A DNA stretch of 64,000 bases from an uncultured Porphyromonadaceae bacterium. GTDB taxonomy: Bacteria; Bacteroidota; Bacteroidia; Bacteroidales; Muribaculaceae. Below, one piece after another: positions 24,247 through 32,208 of this stretch (position 1 is the first letter of the stretch; each line of letters starts with the position of its first letter). The notes beneath the pieces were generated by a model. It saw only the letters and a program-made list of their open reading frames with translations. It was not told the DNA's origin and ran no database searches. The position numbers were made by a program, and so were the translations under genes. The stretch lies in the NCBI GenBank assembly GCA_947175545.1, contig CAMWNI010000002.1:1-64000 (forward strand), given 5' to 3'.

Positions 24247-25223
24247 CGGTTGTAGATATCCGGTTTGTATCGTTTAAGGTTGTCAGGATTGGTGAACCAT
24301 TCGACCGTGCGCGACAAGCCCTCGTGCAGACTCACTTGCGGACGCCAGGATGTTAGTGACGTAATCAGGCGGTTGTCGCCACACAATTGCATGACTTCAC
24401 TCCCTTCCGGACGCAGACGGGCCGGATCGGTTACATAGCGGACATCCTCGTTCATGATTTCTGCGATTGTCTGCAGTGTGTCGCCCATCGAAATTTCAGT
24501 TCCTGTCGCAATGTTTATTTCACGCCCTTCAATGCCGGGAGTGAGAGCAAGTGCAAGAAATCCGCGACAGGTGTCCTCAACAAAATTGAAATCGCGCGTC
24601 GGGCGCAGGTCTCCGACTTTAATTTCCTTCATTCCTGAGGCAATTTGTGAAATGATTGTCGGAATGATGGCGCGAGCGCTCTGGCGCGGACCGTAGGTGT
24701 TGAACGGTCGAGCAATGACAACAGGAAGTTCGAAAGCATTATAGAAACTTAAGGCCAGGGCATCGGCGCCAATTTTTGTCGCGGAGTAGGGGCTTTGAGG
24801 CTGCTTCGGATGATGCTCACTAATAGGAACCTCGATTGCTGTACCGTAGACTTCGCTTGTAGAGGTCACAATAAGGCGTTTTACACCGGCTGCGCGTGCG
24901 GCCTGACAGATGTTGAGAGTTCCCTTTATGTTGGTGTCGACATAGCTCTCGGGCGCTGCGTAACTGTAAGGAATCGCAATTAGGGCTGCAAGATGGAAAA
25001 TAAGATCGCAACCCTGCGCAAGTTCCCGACAGAACGACGCATCGCGCACGTCGCCGCTGACAACTTCAAGAGCCGGATGGCTGATGCCCTCAAGCCAGCC
25101 CCAATTGTTGAATGAGTTATATTGACTAAGGGCGCGTACTTCATAGCCCTCCTTGAGGAGAAGTTCGGTCAGATGGGAACCGATGAAGCCGTCGGCTCCC
25201 GTAACGAGCGCTTTTCCTTTCAT
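24243..25223 (-). CDS. NAD-dependent sugar-nucleotide 4,6-dehydratase (LegB-like)
   Basis: A 326-residue short-chain dehydrogenase of the extended epimerase/dehydratase class. The NAD motif is ALVTGADGFIGSHLTELLL, the catalytic elements are TSTSEVYGTA and the Tyr-x-x-x-Lys in SPYSATKIGAD, and DLRPTRDFNFVEDT is a substrate-loop motif. The sequence looks most like LegB and its relatives that convert UDP- or GDP-GlcNAc to the 4-keto-6-deoxy sugar, the entry to legionaminic-type acids. A C4-epimerase cannot be excluded by eye. It is coupled (4-nt overlap) to the NeuD-like gene downstream. Confidence 0.8.
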   Translation of the reverse strand: MKGKALVTGADGFIGSHLTELLLKEGYEVRALSQYNSFNNWGWLEGISHPALEVVSGDVRDASFCRELAQGCDLIFHLAALIAIPYSYAAPESYVDTNIKGTLNICQAARAAGVKRLIVTSTSEVYGTAIEVPISEHHPKQPQSPYSATKIGADALALSFYNAFELPVVIARPFNTYGPRQSARAIIPTIISQIASGMKEIKVGDLRPTRDFNFVEDTCRGFLALALTPGIEGREINIATGTEISMGDTLQTIAEIMNEDVRYVTDPARLRPEGSEVMQLCGDNRLITSLTSWRPQVSLHEGLSRTVEWFTNPDNLKRYKPDIYNR

Positions 25224-25228
25224 TTTCT

Positions 25229-25669
25229 TTATTGCTTTTTAAGTTTATAGGTGATTGTCAGCCCTTCTTCTTTACGGAGAGTCAGAAGTTTTTCGCGGCT
25301 GCTCTCTCGCTTGACATTCAGAATGTTCGGACCGTTACTGAACATGCTTTCCTCCGGTGCGTCGAATTCAATCGGATTCCATTCGTCAGTATATCCGAAG
25401 TCAATCAGAATCGTGTTGTTGCCTTCGTTTTTGAAGCGGGCAAAGTGTTCGTCGTAAGTGTTGTGCGGGTAAACGGTTATAATGTTGCAGATATCGGTCT
25501 GAAATTTGAAAAACATGTTTCGCTTATAAGAATCCTGCTTTTCACCGTTAACGGTTATCTCTGTAACCTGCCAGGTCCCGAACCAGTCGCCTATGTAGCC
25601 GTTGTTATGCGTACAGCCTGCAAGAATAAGAGACAGCAGGCCAATGAATTTAACTGTTAGATTGCGCAT
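25229..25669 (-). CDS. Small lipocalin-like lipoprotein
   Basis: A 146-residue predicted lipoprotein. The signal MRNLTVKFIGLLSLILAGC ends in a clear lipobox (LAGC), and the mature part starts with GTWQVTEITVNGEK, the pattern of the lipocalin-like domains common in Bacteroidetes lipoproteins (a G-x-W motif at the first strand). Ligand and role are unknown. It lies 5 nt from both the Wzi-like gene upstream and the LegB-like gene downstream, so it is probably co-transcribed with the surface-polysaccharide genes. Confidence 0.75.
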   Translation of the reverse strand: MRNLTVKFIGLLSLILAGCTHNNGYIGDWFGTWQVTEITVNGEKQDSYKRNMFFKFQTDICNIITVYPHNTYDEHFARFKNEGNNTILIDFGYTDEWNPIEFDAPEESMFSNGPNILNVKRESSREKLLTLRKEEGLTITYKLKKQ

Positions 25670-25674
25670 TGGAT

Positions 25675-27222
25675 TTAGTTGTTCGATTTAAATTTAAACA
25701 GACCTGTATAAGTTGCTGAAACCAGCACTCCAAAGTTTCTGCCGTAGATTGAGTTGCCTGCGTCGAACGCAAACCGGGCGCCAAATTTGAGTTGAGGCAC
25801 ACGAATCAGATGCCAGTTCGCTTCAAGCATGGCGCTGACGGAGTGTGAGGGATTGATGGCCGGAATAAAGGTAGAACCGTAGTAGCGGCGATAGTTGGCC
25901 ATCACGCGGTATGAGAGATTTGAGAGAATGTCGCCTTCAACGGCCGCATGTATGCCCCAGAAACGGTTCTGAAGGAAGATAGTCGTCGCACCGTCAGTGT
26001 TCAGCACCGGCTGGGGACACATCGGAGTGCCTATGCTGCGACCGTAGATTGCATAACCGTTGTACCAGCTGTTGTTGTAATAGTTATCAGCGCCTGTCGC
26101 GCGGTCGCCTGTCAGAGTAGTGCCGGGGTGATCATCCGGATCATAGTGTATCGGACCACTCTGATTCATGAACGTGACAAATTCGAGAACGGCGCCGCTG
26201 ATTGCGTTTCGACTTGTCGGAGAGGTCTTCGGCTTCCATTCAAGCCCCCAGAGGCCATCCCAACCGTTCAGTTTGCCGACGCCGGAGCCATCCTCCCAAG
26301 GAGACTGCATGTAAGCCTTGATTTCCGACCCGTCATGCAGACGGTATCGCAACTGAAGGTCCCAGCTGCCGACGTGGTTACCAATGACGTATGTTTCGCC
26401 CTCACGCGGAATCAGCATGTCAAAAAAATCGTGGAATCTCAGCGGATGTTTCTCGGTGCTTGTATGAACACCGTGGCGGTAACGCCGGGTGTCGCCGCTG
26501 AATTGTGCGCATGCCTGCATACCGAAGGTTACTGAGAGGTTTTCAGAGGGTTTTGTGCGGAAATAGAGGTTTTTATAGTTATACCACCATCCTTGGTTAA
26601 TGTGGTAGTTCCAGTAGTTATAACGGTCCTCTTGCCAGTCATTGTCAGTACTCTTATAGTAGCCGATTGCTCCTTGAATCTGAACCCATCCGTTGGTGAA
26701 GGGGATGTTCTGAAAGTCAATGAAGCCGATGCGGGCGCCCGGAATCGGCCGAGTGTTTGAACTCTCTGATATGTCGCCAGAACTCAGGCGTTCGTTAAGT
26801 AATTTTGAGTGAAACTCGGTCAGGCCGGCTGTCAGGAACACTCCGCGAAACTTTACGGTGGCGTAGAGCTGATGAAGCCATACGTTTGATGTGCGGCGTG
26901 AATTGCAGCCCCAGGTTTGTTCGTCGGCAAAGTAACGTTCATAGTTGATTTTGTTGCCTACGCGGCCAATTCCTTCCACCATGAACTCATAACTGAACCG
27001 TTTGGCGAGGTCAATCGGATGCTTGATGGCGATATCAAGGTTCGCTCCACGGCCGGAGGTGATTCGTCCGTTGCGTAAGGAACTCATATAATATGGAGCA
27101 AACTCGTCCGGTCCGCCGTTCGCTTCAAGCGCAACTCCATAGTCAAGCGTGAAGGGTTCGGCCATTGCGGAGGCGGCGCAAACGATTGTCGCGGCGCTAA
27201 GGAAAAAGGTTTTAAATTTCAT
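25675..27222 (-). CDS. Capsule assembly Wzi family outer-membrane protein
   Basis: A 515-residue protein with a signal peptide (ATIVCAASAMAEPF) and a series of amphipathic strands rich in Tyr, Trp and Gly (GARIGFIDFQNIPF, GWVQIQGAIGYYKS, WDLQLRYRLHDGSEI), as expected for an 18-strand Wzi-type barrel. Wzi is an outer-membrane lectin that holds capsule on the surface; Bacteroidetes members are usually near polysaccharide genes, as here. Its start overlaps the CpsB-like gene by 11 nt. It ends 5 nt before the lipoprotein gene. Confidence 0.9.
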   Translation of the reverse strand: MKFKTFFLSAATIVCAASAMAEPFTLDYGVALEANGGPDEFAPYYMSSLRNGRITSGRGANLDIAIKHPIDLAKRFSYEFMVEGIGRVGNKINYERYFADEQTWGCNSRRTSNVWLHQLYATVKFRGVFLTAGLTEFHSKLLNERLSSGDISESSNTRPIPGARIGFIDFQNIPFTNGWVQIQGAIGYYKSTDNDWQEDRYNYWNYHINQGWWYNYKNLYFRTKPSENLSVTFGMQACAQFSGDTRRYRHGVHTSTEKHPLRFHDFFDMLIPREGETYVIGNHVGSWDLQLRYRLHDGSEIKAYMQSPWEDGSGVGKLNGWDGLWGLEWKPKTSPTSRNAISGAVLEFVTFMNQSGPIHYDPDDHPGTTLTGDRATGADNYYNNSWYNGYAIYGRSIGTPMCPQPVLNTDGATTIFLQNRFWGIHAAVEGDILSNLSYRVMANYRRYYGSTFIPAINPSHSVSAMLEANWHLIRVPQLKFGARFAFDAGNSIYGRNFGVLVSATYTGLFKFKSNN

Positions 27223-27946
27223 CGTTCCGAAGATTGGTCATAAGTTTACGGTCCTGGCGGAAAGTGCGTGAGGCGAGATAGTCTTCAATCAGTTTGACAT
27301 GGCTCTCGCGGTGAATGTCTGTTCCAATGAAATCAGCCATGCCGCTTTCAAGCAGTTCGAGAGCCATGGAGCGTTCCGCACGTCCGTAACGTCCGGCGAG
27401 GGAAAGAAGATTGATTTGAAACAGCACTCCGGAGTCATGGAGTTGTCTGTAACGCTCGCGATGGGACTCAGAGTAGTATTTGTAGCGTTCCGGATGAGCC
27501 AAAATCGGCGTGTAGTCGCTGAGTCTGAGGTCGAACAGAACATTGTCGAGATTGTACGGTTCCTGGGCAAACGAGTTTTCAACAAGCAGCAGATTGCCGG
27601 GCAACGGAGTCAGATTGCCGGCGTTTTTTTGTTGTATGAAAAATTCATCCAGACGATATTCCGCATGAAGGTAGAGCTTAATCGGGATTTTACGGCGCTG
27701 AATCTCATTGTGGAGTTCACCCAATGGGCCGGCAAGAGTTTCAGGAGTGTTCTCGAAGGTGTCTTGCGTGACGTGAGGAGAGGTAAATACGCGCATGATT
27801 CCCAAACCGTGCATCCTCTCCAGCAGCATGCCGGAGGTCGCGGCGTCCGGCGAACCGTCATCTACTCCCGGCACTACGTGGCAGTGAATGTCAGTAAAAA
27901 ACGGGAGAATTACGGGTTCGCGCTTGAAAAAGAAATCAAATACCAT
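27212..27946 (-). CDS. CpsB/CapC-type PHP tyrosine phosphatase
   Basis: A 244-residue PHP-fold phosphatase. Metal ligands are visible in FTDIHCHVVPGVDDGS, in FTSPHVTQ, in HAEYRLDE and in LAHPERYKYY. It should dephosphorylate the tyrosine-rich tail of a BY-kinase that controls polysaccharide chain length. No such kinase gene is in the window. It is placed between cdsA (11-nt overlap) and wzi (11-nt overlap), so surface-polysaccharide control is transcribed together with essential lipid synthesis. Confidence 0.92.
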   Translation of the reverse strand: MVFDFFFKREPVILPFFTDIHCHVVPGVDDGSPDAATSGMLLERMHGLGIMRVFTSPHVTQDTFENTPETLAGPLGELHNEIQRRKIPIKLYLHAEYRLDEFFIQQKNAGNLTPLPGNLLLVENSFAQEPYNLDNVLFDLRLSDYTPILAHPERYKYYSESHRERYRQLHDSGVLFQINLLSLAGRYGRAERSMALELLESGMADFIGTDIHRESHVKLIEDYLASRTFRQDRKLMTNLRNDEI

Positions 27947-28781
27947 AAGCGTACAAGAGGAAGAAGAGAATTACGGAGACTGGAATTACAAGCAGAATCG
28001 AATCAATGCGGTCAAGGATGCCGCCATGACCGGGTATCATGTTGCCTGAATCCTTTACGCCGGATGTGCGCTTTATCAGAGACTCAATCAGGTCTCCAAA
28101 GGTTCCGGAGATGCTGACGATAATGCCGGTGATTGCAAGGGCCAGAGGTCCGAATCCGGCAAAATAACCGCTGAAAAGCCATCCGCACACTGCGCTGACT
28201 CCCACTGTGAACAATGCGCCGCCCCAGAAGCCTTCCCATGTCTTTTTGGGCGATATGCGTTCCCAGAGTTTATGACGTCCGAGAGTCATTCCGCTGAGAT
28301 AGGCGAACGTGTCGTTAACCCAAACAAGGATGAAGAGCAGCAGAAGCAGATGGGGACTCAGGCGGTAGATGACGGTCATCAGTGAAATAGGCAATGCTAC
28401 ATAGAACTGACTTGTGAGCGACAAAGACAGCGACGTAACAGCGTTTTCTTCCTTAATCCATAGCTGAACCGTCAGACGAAGTACGAGATAGAGCAGATAG
28501 GTCACGATGCCGGGCATGAACAGCTGTCCGGTCCAGGCCGTGACGACCATCAGGGCGCCTCCGACGCAGTCGAGCGAGCGCAGAAGCAGTTGTGTCGCTG
28601 CTCCCTGCATGCTTGCAGCAGGAGGGTTGGTGATTGTAAGGAACTCGTTGATCGCCAGGGTTGACATCAGCAACAAAAGCAGCAGAAACACGAATGGTCC
28701 GCAGAGAATGCCTCCAATAATGACGGCAACATATATTGCACCGAAAACGGCTCGCGTAATCATGTTAGAATTCATCTTCAT
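27936..28781 (-). CDS. cdsA: Phosphatidate cytidylyltransferase
   Basis: A 281-residue integral membrane enzyme that makes CDP-diacylglycerol from phosphatidate and CTP, the branch point of phospholipid synthesis. The CdsA signature is KDSGNMIPGHGGILDRIDS near the C-terminus, with catalytic-type aspartates. About eight hydrophobic helices are present. Its ATG at 28781 overlaps the DUF5063 gene end by 17 nt and its stop overlaps the CpsB-like gene start by 11 nt. Confidence 0.95.
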   Translation of the reverse strand: MKMNSNMITRAVFGAIYVAVIIGGILCGPFVFLLLLLLMSTLAINEFLTITNPPAASMQGAATQLLLRSLDCVGGALMVVTAWTGQLFMPGIVTYLLYLVLRLTVQLWIKEENAVTSLSLSLTSQFYVALPISLMTVIYRLSPHLLLLLFILVWVNDTFAYLSGMTLGRHKLWERISPKKTWEGFWGGALFTVGVSAVCGWLFSGYFAGFGPLALAITGIIVSISGTFGDLIESLIKRTSGVKDSGNMIPGHGGILDRIDSILLVIPVSVILFFLLYAYGI

Positions 28782-29298
28782 CGCTATAGTCCTTATTGGA
28801 GAGTTCGTTGAGAGGCCGCATCACGTTGCAGAGAGTCTGGCCCCAGAAGGTCGAGAAATCTTCGCGCAGTTGATCAAAGTATTCCAGCTGCTGCTCTAAA
28901 TCAGAGTTCTTGACGTCCTCGACAAAGTCATACATCACTTGGAAAATATCGGCCAGACCCTCGCTGACAGAGGCCGCGATTGGCGAATCGGAATATTTCA
29001 TGTCCTCATGAAAGGTTTCAAGATACGTGTCGTCCTCGCCAAGGAGCGTCGCGATGTTGCCGCGCACCTGATTGTAATATGCCTCGTCAAGATGAATTGC
29101 ATCAAGGGCGTATTCCGGTTCGGAGAGCTGTTCGGAACTCAAATCTGTAACAGATATATAGATTCTCGGCAACAAACGAACCATGCGGTCAATAAACTGT
29201 TTCGGTTCAACTGAGGCTGCGAGTTCTATTACCTGACAATATTCATTAGCCAGAGCGATAACCGACAGCTGGTTATTTGATAAACGGTTAGTAGCCAT
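28765..29298 (-). CDS. DUF5063 domain protein
   Basis: A 177-residue acidic, mostly helical protein from the ATG at 29298 (MATNRLSNNQLSV). It fits DUF5063, a family found in Bacteroidetes between nadD-like and cdsA-like genes, without known function. Repeated acidic helices such as ALDAIHLDEAYYNQV and DDTYLETFHEDMKYS are visible, and there is no signal peptide, so it is cytosolic. It overlaps nadD by 11 nt and cdsA by 17 nt. The upstream in-frame ATG at 29334 is inside nadD and is rejected. Confidence 0.8.
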   Translation of the reverse strand: MATNRLSNNQLSVIALANEYCQVIELAASVEPKQFIDRMVRLLPRIYISVTDLSSEQLSEPEYALDAIHLDEAYYNQVRGNIATLLGEDDTYLETFHEDMKYSDSPIAASVSEGLADIFQVMYDFVEDVKNSDLEQQLEYFDQLREDFSTFWGQTLCNVMRPLNELSNKDYSDEDEF

Positions 29299-29857
29299 AT
29301 AGTTTATTCTTTTTGATATAGTCAGCCACTCCATCGGGGAGGAGGCTCAGATTTTCAGTTATATTATTGCGGATTTCTGTTGAGGAGACGTCTGTCAGCG
29401 GGGCGTTGAGAGCAAACTTCACATTTTCATGTTTCGGAGTCTCGTTGAGCTTGAATCCCGGGCGCGGGTAGACAATTATTTCGTAATTGGCCAGAATTTC
29501 GTCAGATTTATACCATTTGTTGAAATTCAGCCAATTGTCAGCACCTATAATCAGTACAGGGTCAATGTTGTTTTCGTGCATGGCCGCCAACACGTTGACC
29601 GTATAGGACGGGCGCGGCATCCTGAGTTCGCCGTCCCAGGGCCGGAGTCCTTTATGGCCGGCACACGCGATGCGAAGCATCTCAAGGCGGTCAAGTTCGG
29701 TTGCTCCGCCCGGATGATTGGCTTGCTTAAGCGGATTTTCCGGCGATAGGCTCAGGCGAATCTCATCCATCGGATAATGGGCGAGAAGATATTCCGCCAA
29801 TCGGATGTGGCCGAGGTGGACGGGATTGAATGAGCCTCCAAAGAATCCGGTTTTCAT
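29288..29857 (-). CDS. nadD: Nicotinate-nucleotide adenylyltransferase
   Basis: A 189-residue nucleotidyltransferase that converts nicotinate mononucleotide to deamido-NAD with ATP. It has the HxGH motif in GGSFNPVHLGHIRLAEY near the N-terminus, the substrate region DNWLNFNKWYKSDEI, and the C-terminal SSTEIRN motif. The start is the ATG at 29857 (MKTGFFGGSFNP), 16 nt after gmk. Gene order gmk-nadD is frequent in Bacteroidetes. Confidence 0.95.
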   Translation of the reverse strand: MKTGFFGGSFNPVHLGHIRLAEYLLAHYPMDEIRLSLSPENPLKQANHPGGATELDRLEMLRIACAGHKGLRPWDGELRMPRPSYTVNVLAAMHENNIDPVLIIGADNWLNFNKWYKSDEILANYEIIVYPRPGFKLNETPKHENVKFALNAPLTDVSSTEIRNNITENLSLLPDGVADYIKKNKLYGY

Positions 29858-29873
29858 TGTCTCCTGCTTGGTT

Positions 29874-30446
29874 TTACTTGTCAAGGAATCGGGCAATCAC
29901 GTCGCCTGTGGCTTTGACCGCGGTTTCGAGGTCATCGTTGATGATTCTGACGTCATATTGCTGACCTTGTTCTAATTCATAAGCGGCGCGCGAAACACGC
30001 TGCTCTATGCTTTCGGCCGAATCTGTTGCGCGGTTGCTGAGCCGGCGCTTAAGTTCTTCAATGCTCGGTGGCTCAATAAACAGAGCGAGGGCTTGCTCGC
30101 CAAGCTGCCTTTTTACTCTGATGCCGCCGTTTACGTCAATGTCAAGGACTACGTTACTTCCGGCTTCAGCAATGCGTTGGATTTCAGACTTCAGAGTGCC
30201 GTAGTATCGTCCGGGGTAGACTTCCTCGTATTCTAAGAATGCATCGTTGGCAATAGCCTGACGGAATTCATCGGTAGTCAAAAAATGATAGTCCTTGCCG
30301 TTCTGTTCGGCGCCACGTGGAGCGCGGTTTGTTGCCGAAACTGAAAATTGCATGTTCAAGCTCCCTTTGTTCATCAGGGAGTTGATGATTGTTGACTTGC
30401 CTGAACCGCTCGGAGCGGAAATGATGATGACTTTTCCTGATGTCAT
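29874..30446 (-). CDS. gmk: Guanylate kinase
   Basis: A 190-residue enzyme that phosphorylates GMP/dGMP with ATP. The P-loop is SAPSGSGKST, the GMP-binding region is SATNRAPRGAEQNGKDYHF (with the family's R-x-P-R-x-x-E), and VVLDIDVNGG carries the conserved Asp. Length is normal. It begins 25 nt after yicC and is followed 16 nt later by nadD. Confidence 0.96.
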   Translation of the reverse strand: MTSGKVIIISAPSGSGKSTIINSLMNKGSLNMQFSVSATNRAPRGAEQNGKDYHFLTTDEFRQAIANDAFLEYEEVYPGRYYGTLKSEIQRIAEAGSNVVLDIDVNGGIRVKRQLGEQALALFIEPPSIEELKRRLSNRATDSAESIEQRVSRAAYELEQGQQYDVRIINDDLETAVKATGDVIARFLDK

Positions 30447-30471
30447 ACGTTTTGTCTGAAAAGGAAGTTAT

Positions 30472-31353
30472 TTACATTACGTTCAGTACCTGCTCCTTGA
30501 TTTGCTCAAGCTCGTCTTTCATTTTGACAACCTGCTTTTGCATGTCAGCATGGTTACTCTTTGAGCCGAGAGTGTTGATTTCGCGGCCCATTTCCTGGCT
30601 AATGAAGCCGAGTTTCTTGCCTTGGCCCGGAGTAGGGTGCGCCATGGTCTCGGCAAAGTAGACAAGGTGCTGGCCAAGACGCTGACGCTCTTCGTTGACA
30701 TCAAGCTTCTCGATATAGAAAATCATTTCCTGCTCAAGGCGCCCGCGGTCAATCTGCTCGTTCGAGAGATTTGACATGGCATCCTCCAGGCGGGCATATA
30801 CGCGGTCAATGCGTTCTTTTTCCCAACGGGGAATTTCCTGGAGTAGATCCGTGATGTGGCGCAGCCGGGCAGCAAAGAAATCTTCAAGTTTCTCTCCTTC
30901 CTTACGCCGGTGGAGCATCAGGGCTTCGATTGCCTGCTCAAGTGCCTCGAAAACGGCTTTTGTCTCTTCTCCGGCCAGTTCATTGCTTGATTCAGTGTGA
31001 AGAACGTCAGGCAAACGGAGAAGCAGCTGATACCAATTGTCCGGCTCCGGAAGATTCAGCTCATCCTTCATACGGAGGATTTGCTGCATATAGGCTGCAG
31101 CCATTGCCGTGTCTATTTTTGTGGTCGATTCGGTCATGCCGAGAGTCTCGACGCTGATTGTCAAATCAATCTTGCCGCGCTCAAGCCGCTGGGCCACACG
31201 GCGGCGCATCTCAAGCTCCAGCTCTCGATATGCTGACGGTATTCTGGTTTGCATATCGAACTGCTTGCTGTTAAGTGATTTAATCTCAACTGTTATTTTT
31301 TTGCCGGGAATCTGAGCTGAAGCCTTCCCGAAGCCTGTCATTGATAGTAGCAT
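30472..31353 (-). CDS. YicC family endoribonuclease
   Basis: A 293-residue YicC/YloC-family protein. It begins MLLSMTGFGKAS, the invariant YicC N-terminus, and contains SLNSKQFDMQTRIPSAYRELE and the C-terminal DUF1732 region with GRLEQEMIFYIEKLDVNEE. Members are reported to be RNases acting on small RNAs. The ATG at 31353 is preferred to one at 31371 because the -7 box at 31369-31376 overlaps the longer form. It is the first gene of the run through gmk, nadD and cdsA to the polysaccharide genes. Confidence 0.93.
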   Translation of the reverse strand: MLLSMTGFGKASAQIPGKKITVEIKSLNSKQFDMQTRIPSAYRELELEMRRRVAQRLERGKIDLTISVETLGMTESTTKIDTAMAAAYMQQILRMKDELNLPEPDNWYQLLLRLPDVLHTESSNELAGEETKAVFEALEQAIEALMLHRRKEGEKLEDFFAARLRHITDLLQEIPRWEKERIDRVYARLEDAMSNLSNEQIDRGRLEQEMIFYIEKLDVNEERQRLGQHLVYFAETMAHPTPGQGKKLGFISQEMGREINTLGSKSNHADMQKQVVKMKDELEQIKEQVLNVM

Positions 31354-31368
31354 ATTGATTGTTTTGGG

Positions 31369-31376
31369 CAAATTTA
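31369..31376 (-). promoter_or_regulatory. -7 box of the yicC-gmk-nadD run
   Basis: TAAATTTG on the minus strand, ending 15 nt before the yicC ATG at 31353. No clean -33 TTTG is found at the normal spacing. Confidence 0.55.
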
Positions 31377-31386
31377 CGAAAAAATT

Positions 31387-32151
31387 CTATTTTCCGGTAC
31401 TGGTTATGTGAAAACACCCTTGCTTTCTCTCGAATTTTACGAGGCAGCGTCCCTGTTCCTTCATTTCGAGCAGGACCTCTGCAAGCAGATTTTTTAAATC
31501 TCCGTCTGAGTGTTTTTTTGTATTGAGAAGTCCTTCCGGAAAATCTACATAGCTGATGTCGAATGTGGTGCCATAGAGATGGGCAGAGTTTTCAGTTGAG
31601 TTTATGTTGCCACGCTTGAGTCGGTGTACGCTCTCGGTTGTCCGCAACAAGGAGGTAACCTTTATCCGATATCTACCACCGCCCTGAGCCGCGAGTTTGC
31701 GGTTAAATTCGGCGCCTATGTCGTGAAGCAGCCTGGCTGCCGGTTCAACCAGAATCGGATAGGAGTGAGTCAGTTTATCAAGGCTGTATTCATCGCAGTC
31801 GGCCACTTTTACAATTGGTTTGTTGATGCGCATAATCTGCCGGGTATTTCTAATCGGAGCAATCCCGACTTTCTGAGCATAGGCAAGATGCGCCTCGTTA
31901 AGGTCATTGAACTGGTGGGAATGGCTTTGGACTTTCTTGCTGATTTTAAGTCTCTGATGGTCAAGGGCCGCTTTGATTTCTGACTTTATTTCAGCTCTCT
32001 TTGCCGTCGAAGTGGTTTTAGTCTGAACGTTGGCGGCAGCCGGAAGCGGTTCCGGGCGCGTACACCGCAACACTCCAACTACAAATAGCAGCAGAATTAT
32101 AAATATACTTGTCCGGAGAACTATTTTGGCTTGTCGGTAGTTCATATTCAA
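31387..32151 (-). CDS. DUF5715 family protein, membrane-anchored
   Basis: A 254-residue protein with an N-terminal membrane anchor or signal (VLRTSIFIILLLFVVGVLRC) that could also be read as a lipoprotein signal. The C-terminal 100 residues contain SLLRTTESVHRLKRGNINS, SAHLYGTTFDISYVDF and GRCLVKFERKQGCFHIT. The spacing of His/Asp residues recalls the D-Ala-D-Ala carboxypeptidase-like (M15/VanY) fold, so a peptidoglycan role is possible, but this is inference. DUF5715 is a Bacteroidetes-wide family without assigned function. A -7 box is 10 nt from the start. Confidence 0.75.
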   Translation of the reverse strand: MNMNYRQAKIVLRTSIFIILLLFVVGVLRCTRPEPLPAAANVQTKTTSTAKRAEIKSEIKAALDHQRLKISKKVQSHSHQFNDLNEAHLAYAQKVGIAPIRNTRQIMRINKPIVKVADCDEYSLDKLTHSYPILVEPAARLLHDIGAEFNRKLAAQGGGRYRIKVTSLLRTTESVHRLKRGNINSTENSAHLYGTTFDISYVDFPEGLLNTKKHSDGDLKNLLAEVLLEMKEQGRCLVKFERKQGCFHITSTGK

Positions 32152-32161
32152 ATGATATTTG

Positions 32162-32169
32162 CAAATTTA
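32162..32169 (-). promoter_or_regulatory. -7 box of the DUF5715 gene
   Basis: TAAATTTG on the minus strand, only 10 nt before the annotated ATG at 32151 (16 nt before a second Met at 32145). The leader must be very short if this box is used. Confidence 0.5.
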
Positions 32170-32208
32170 AGAAATTTTTCCGAAATTTGACCCATAATTT
32201 AAAGAAAT

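Noticed and set aside
27299..28117. A 272-codon open frame on the plus strand across cpsB-like and cdsA
   Set aside because: It is antisense to two confident genes and shows no recognisable domain.
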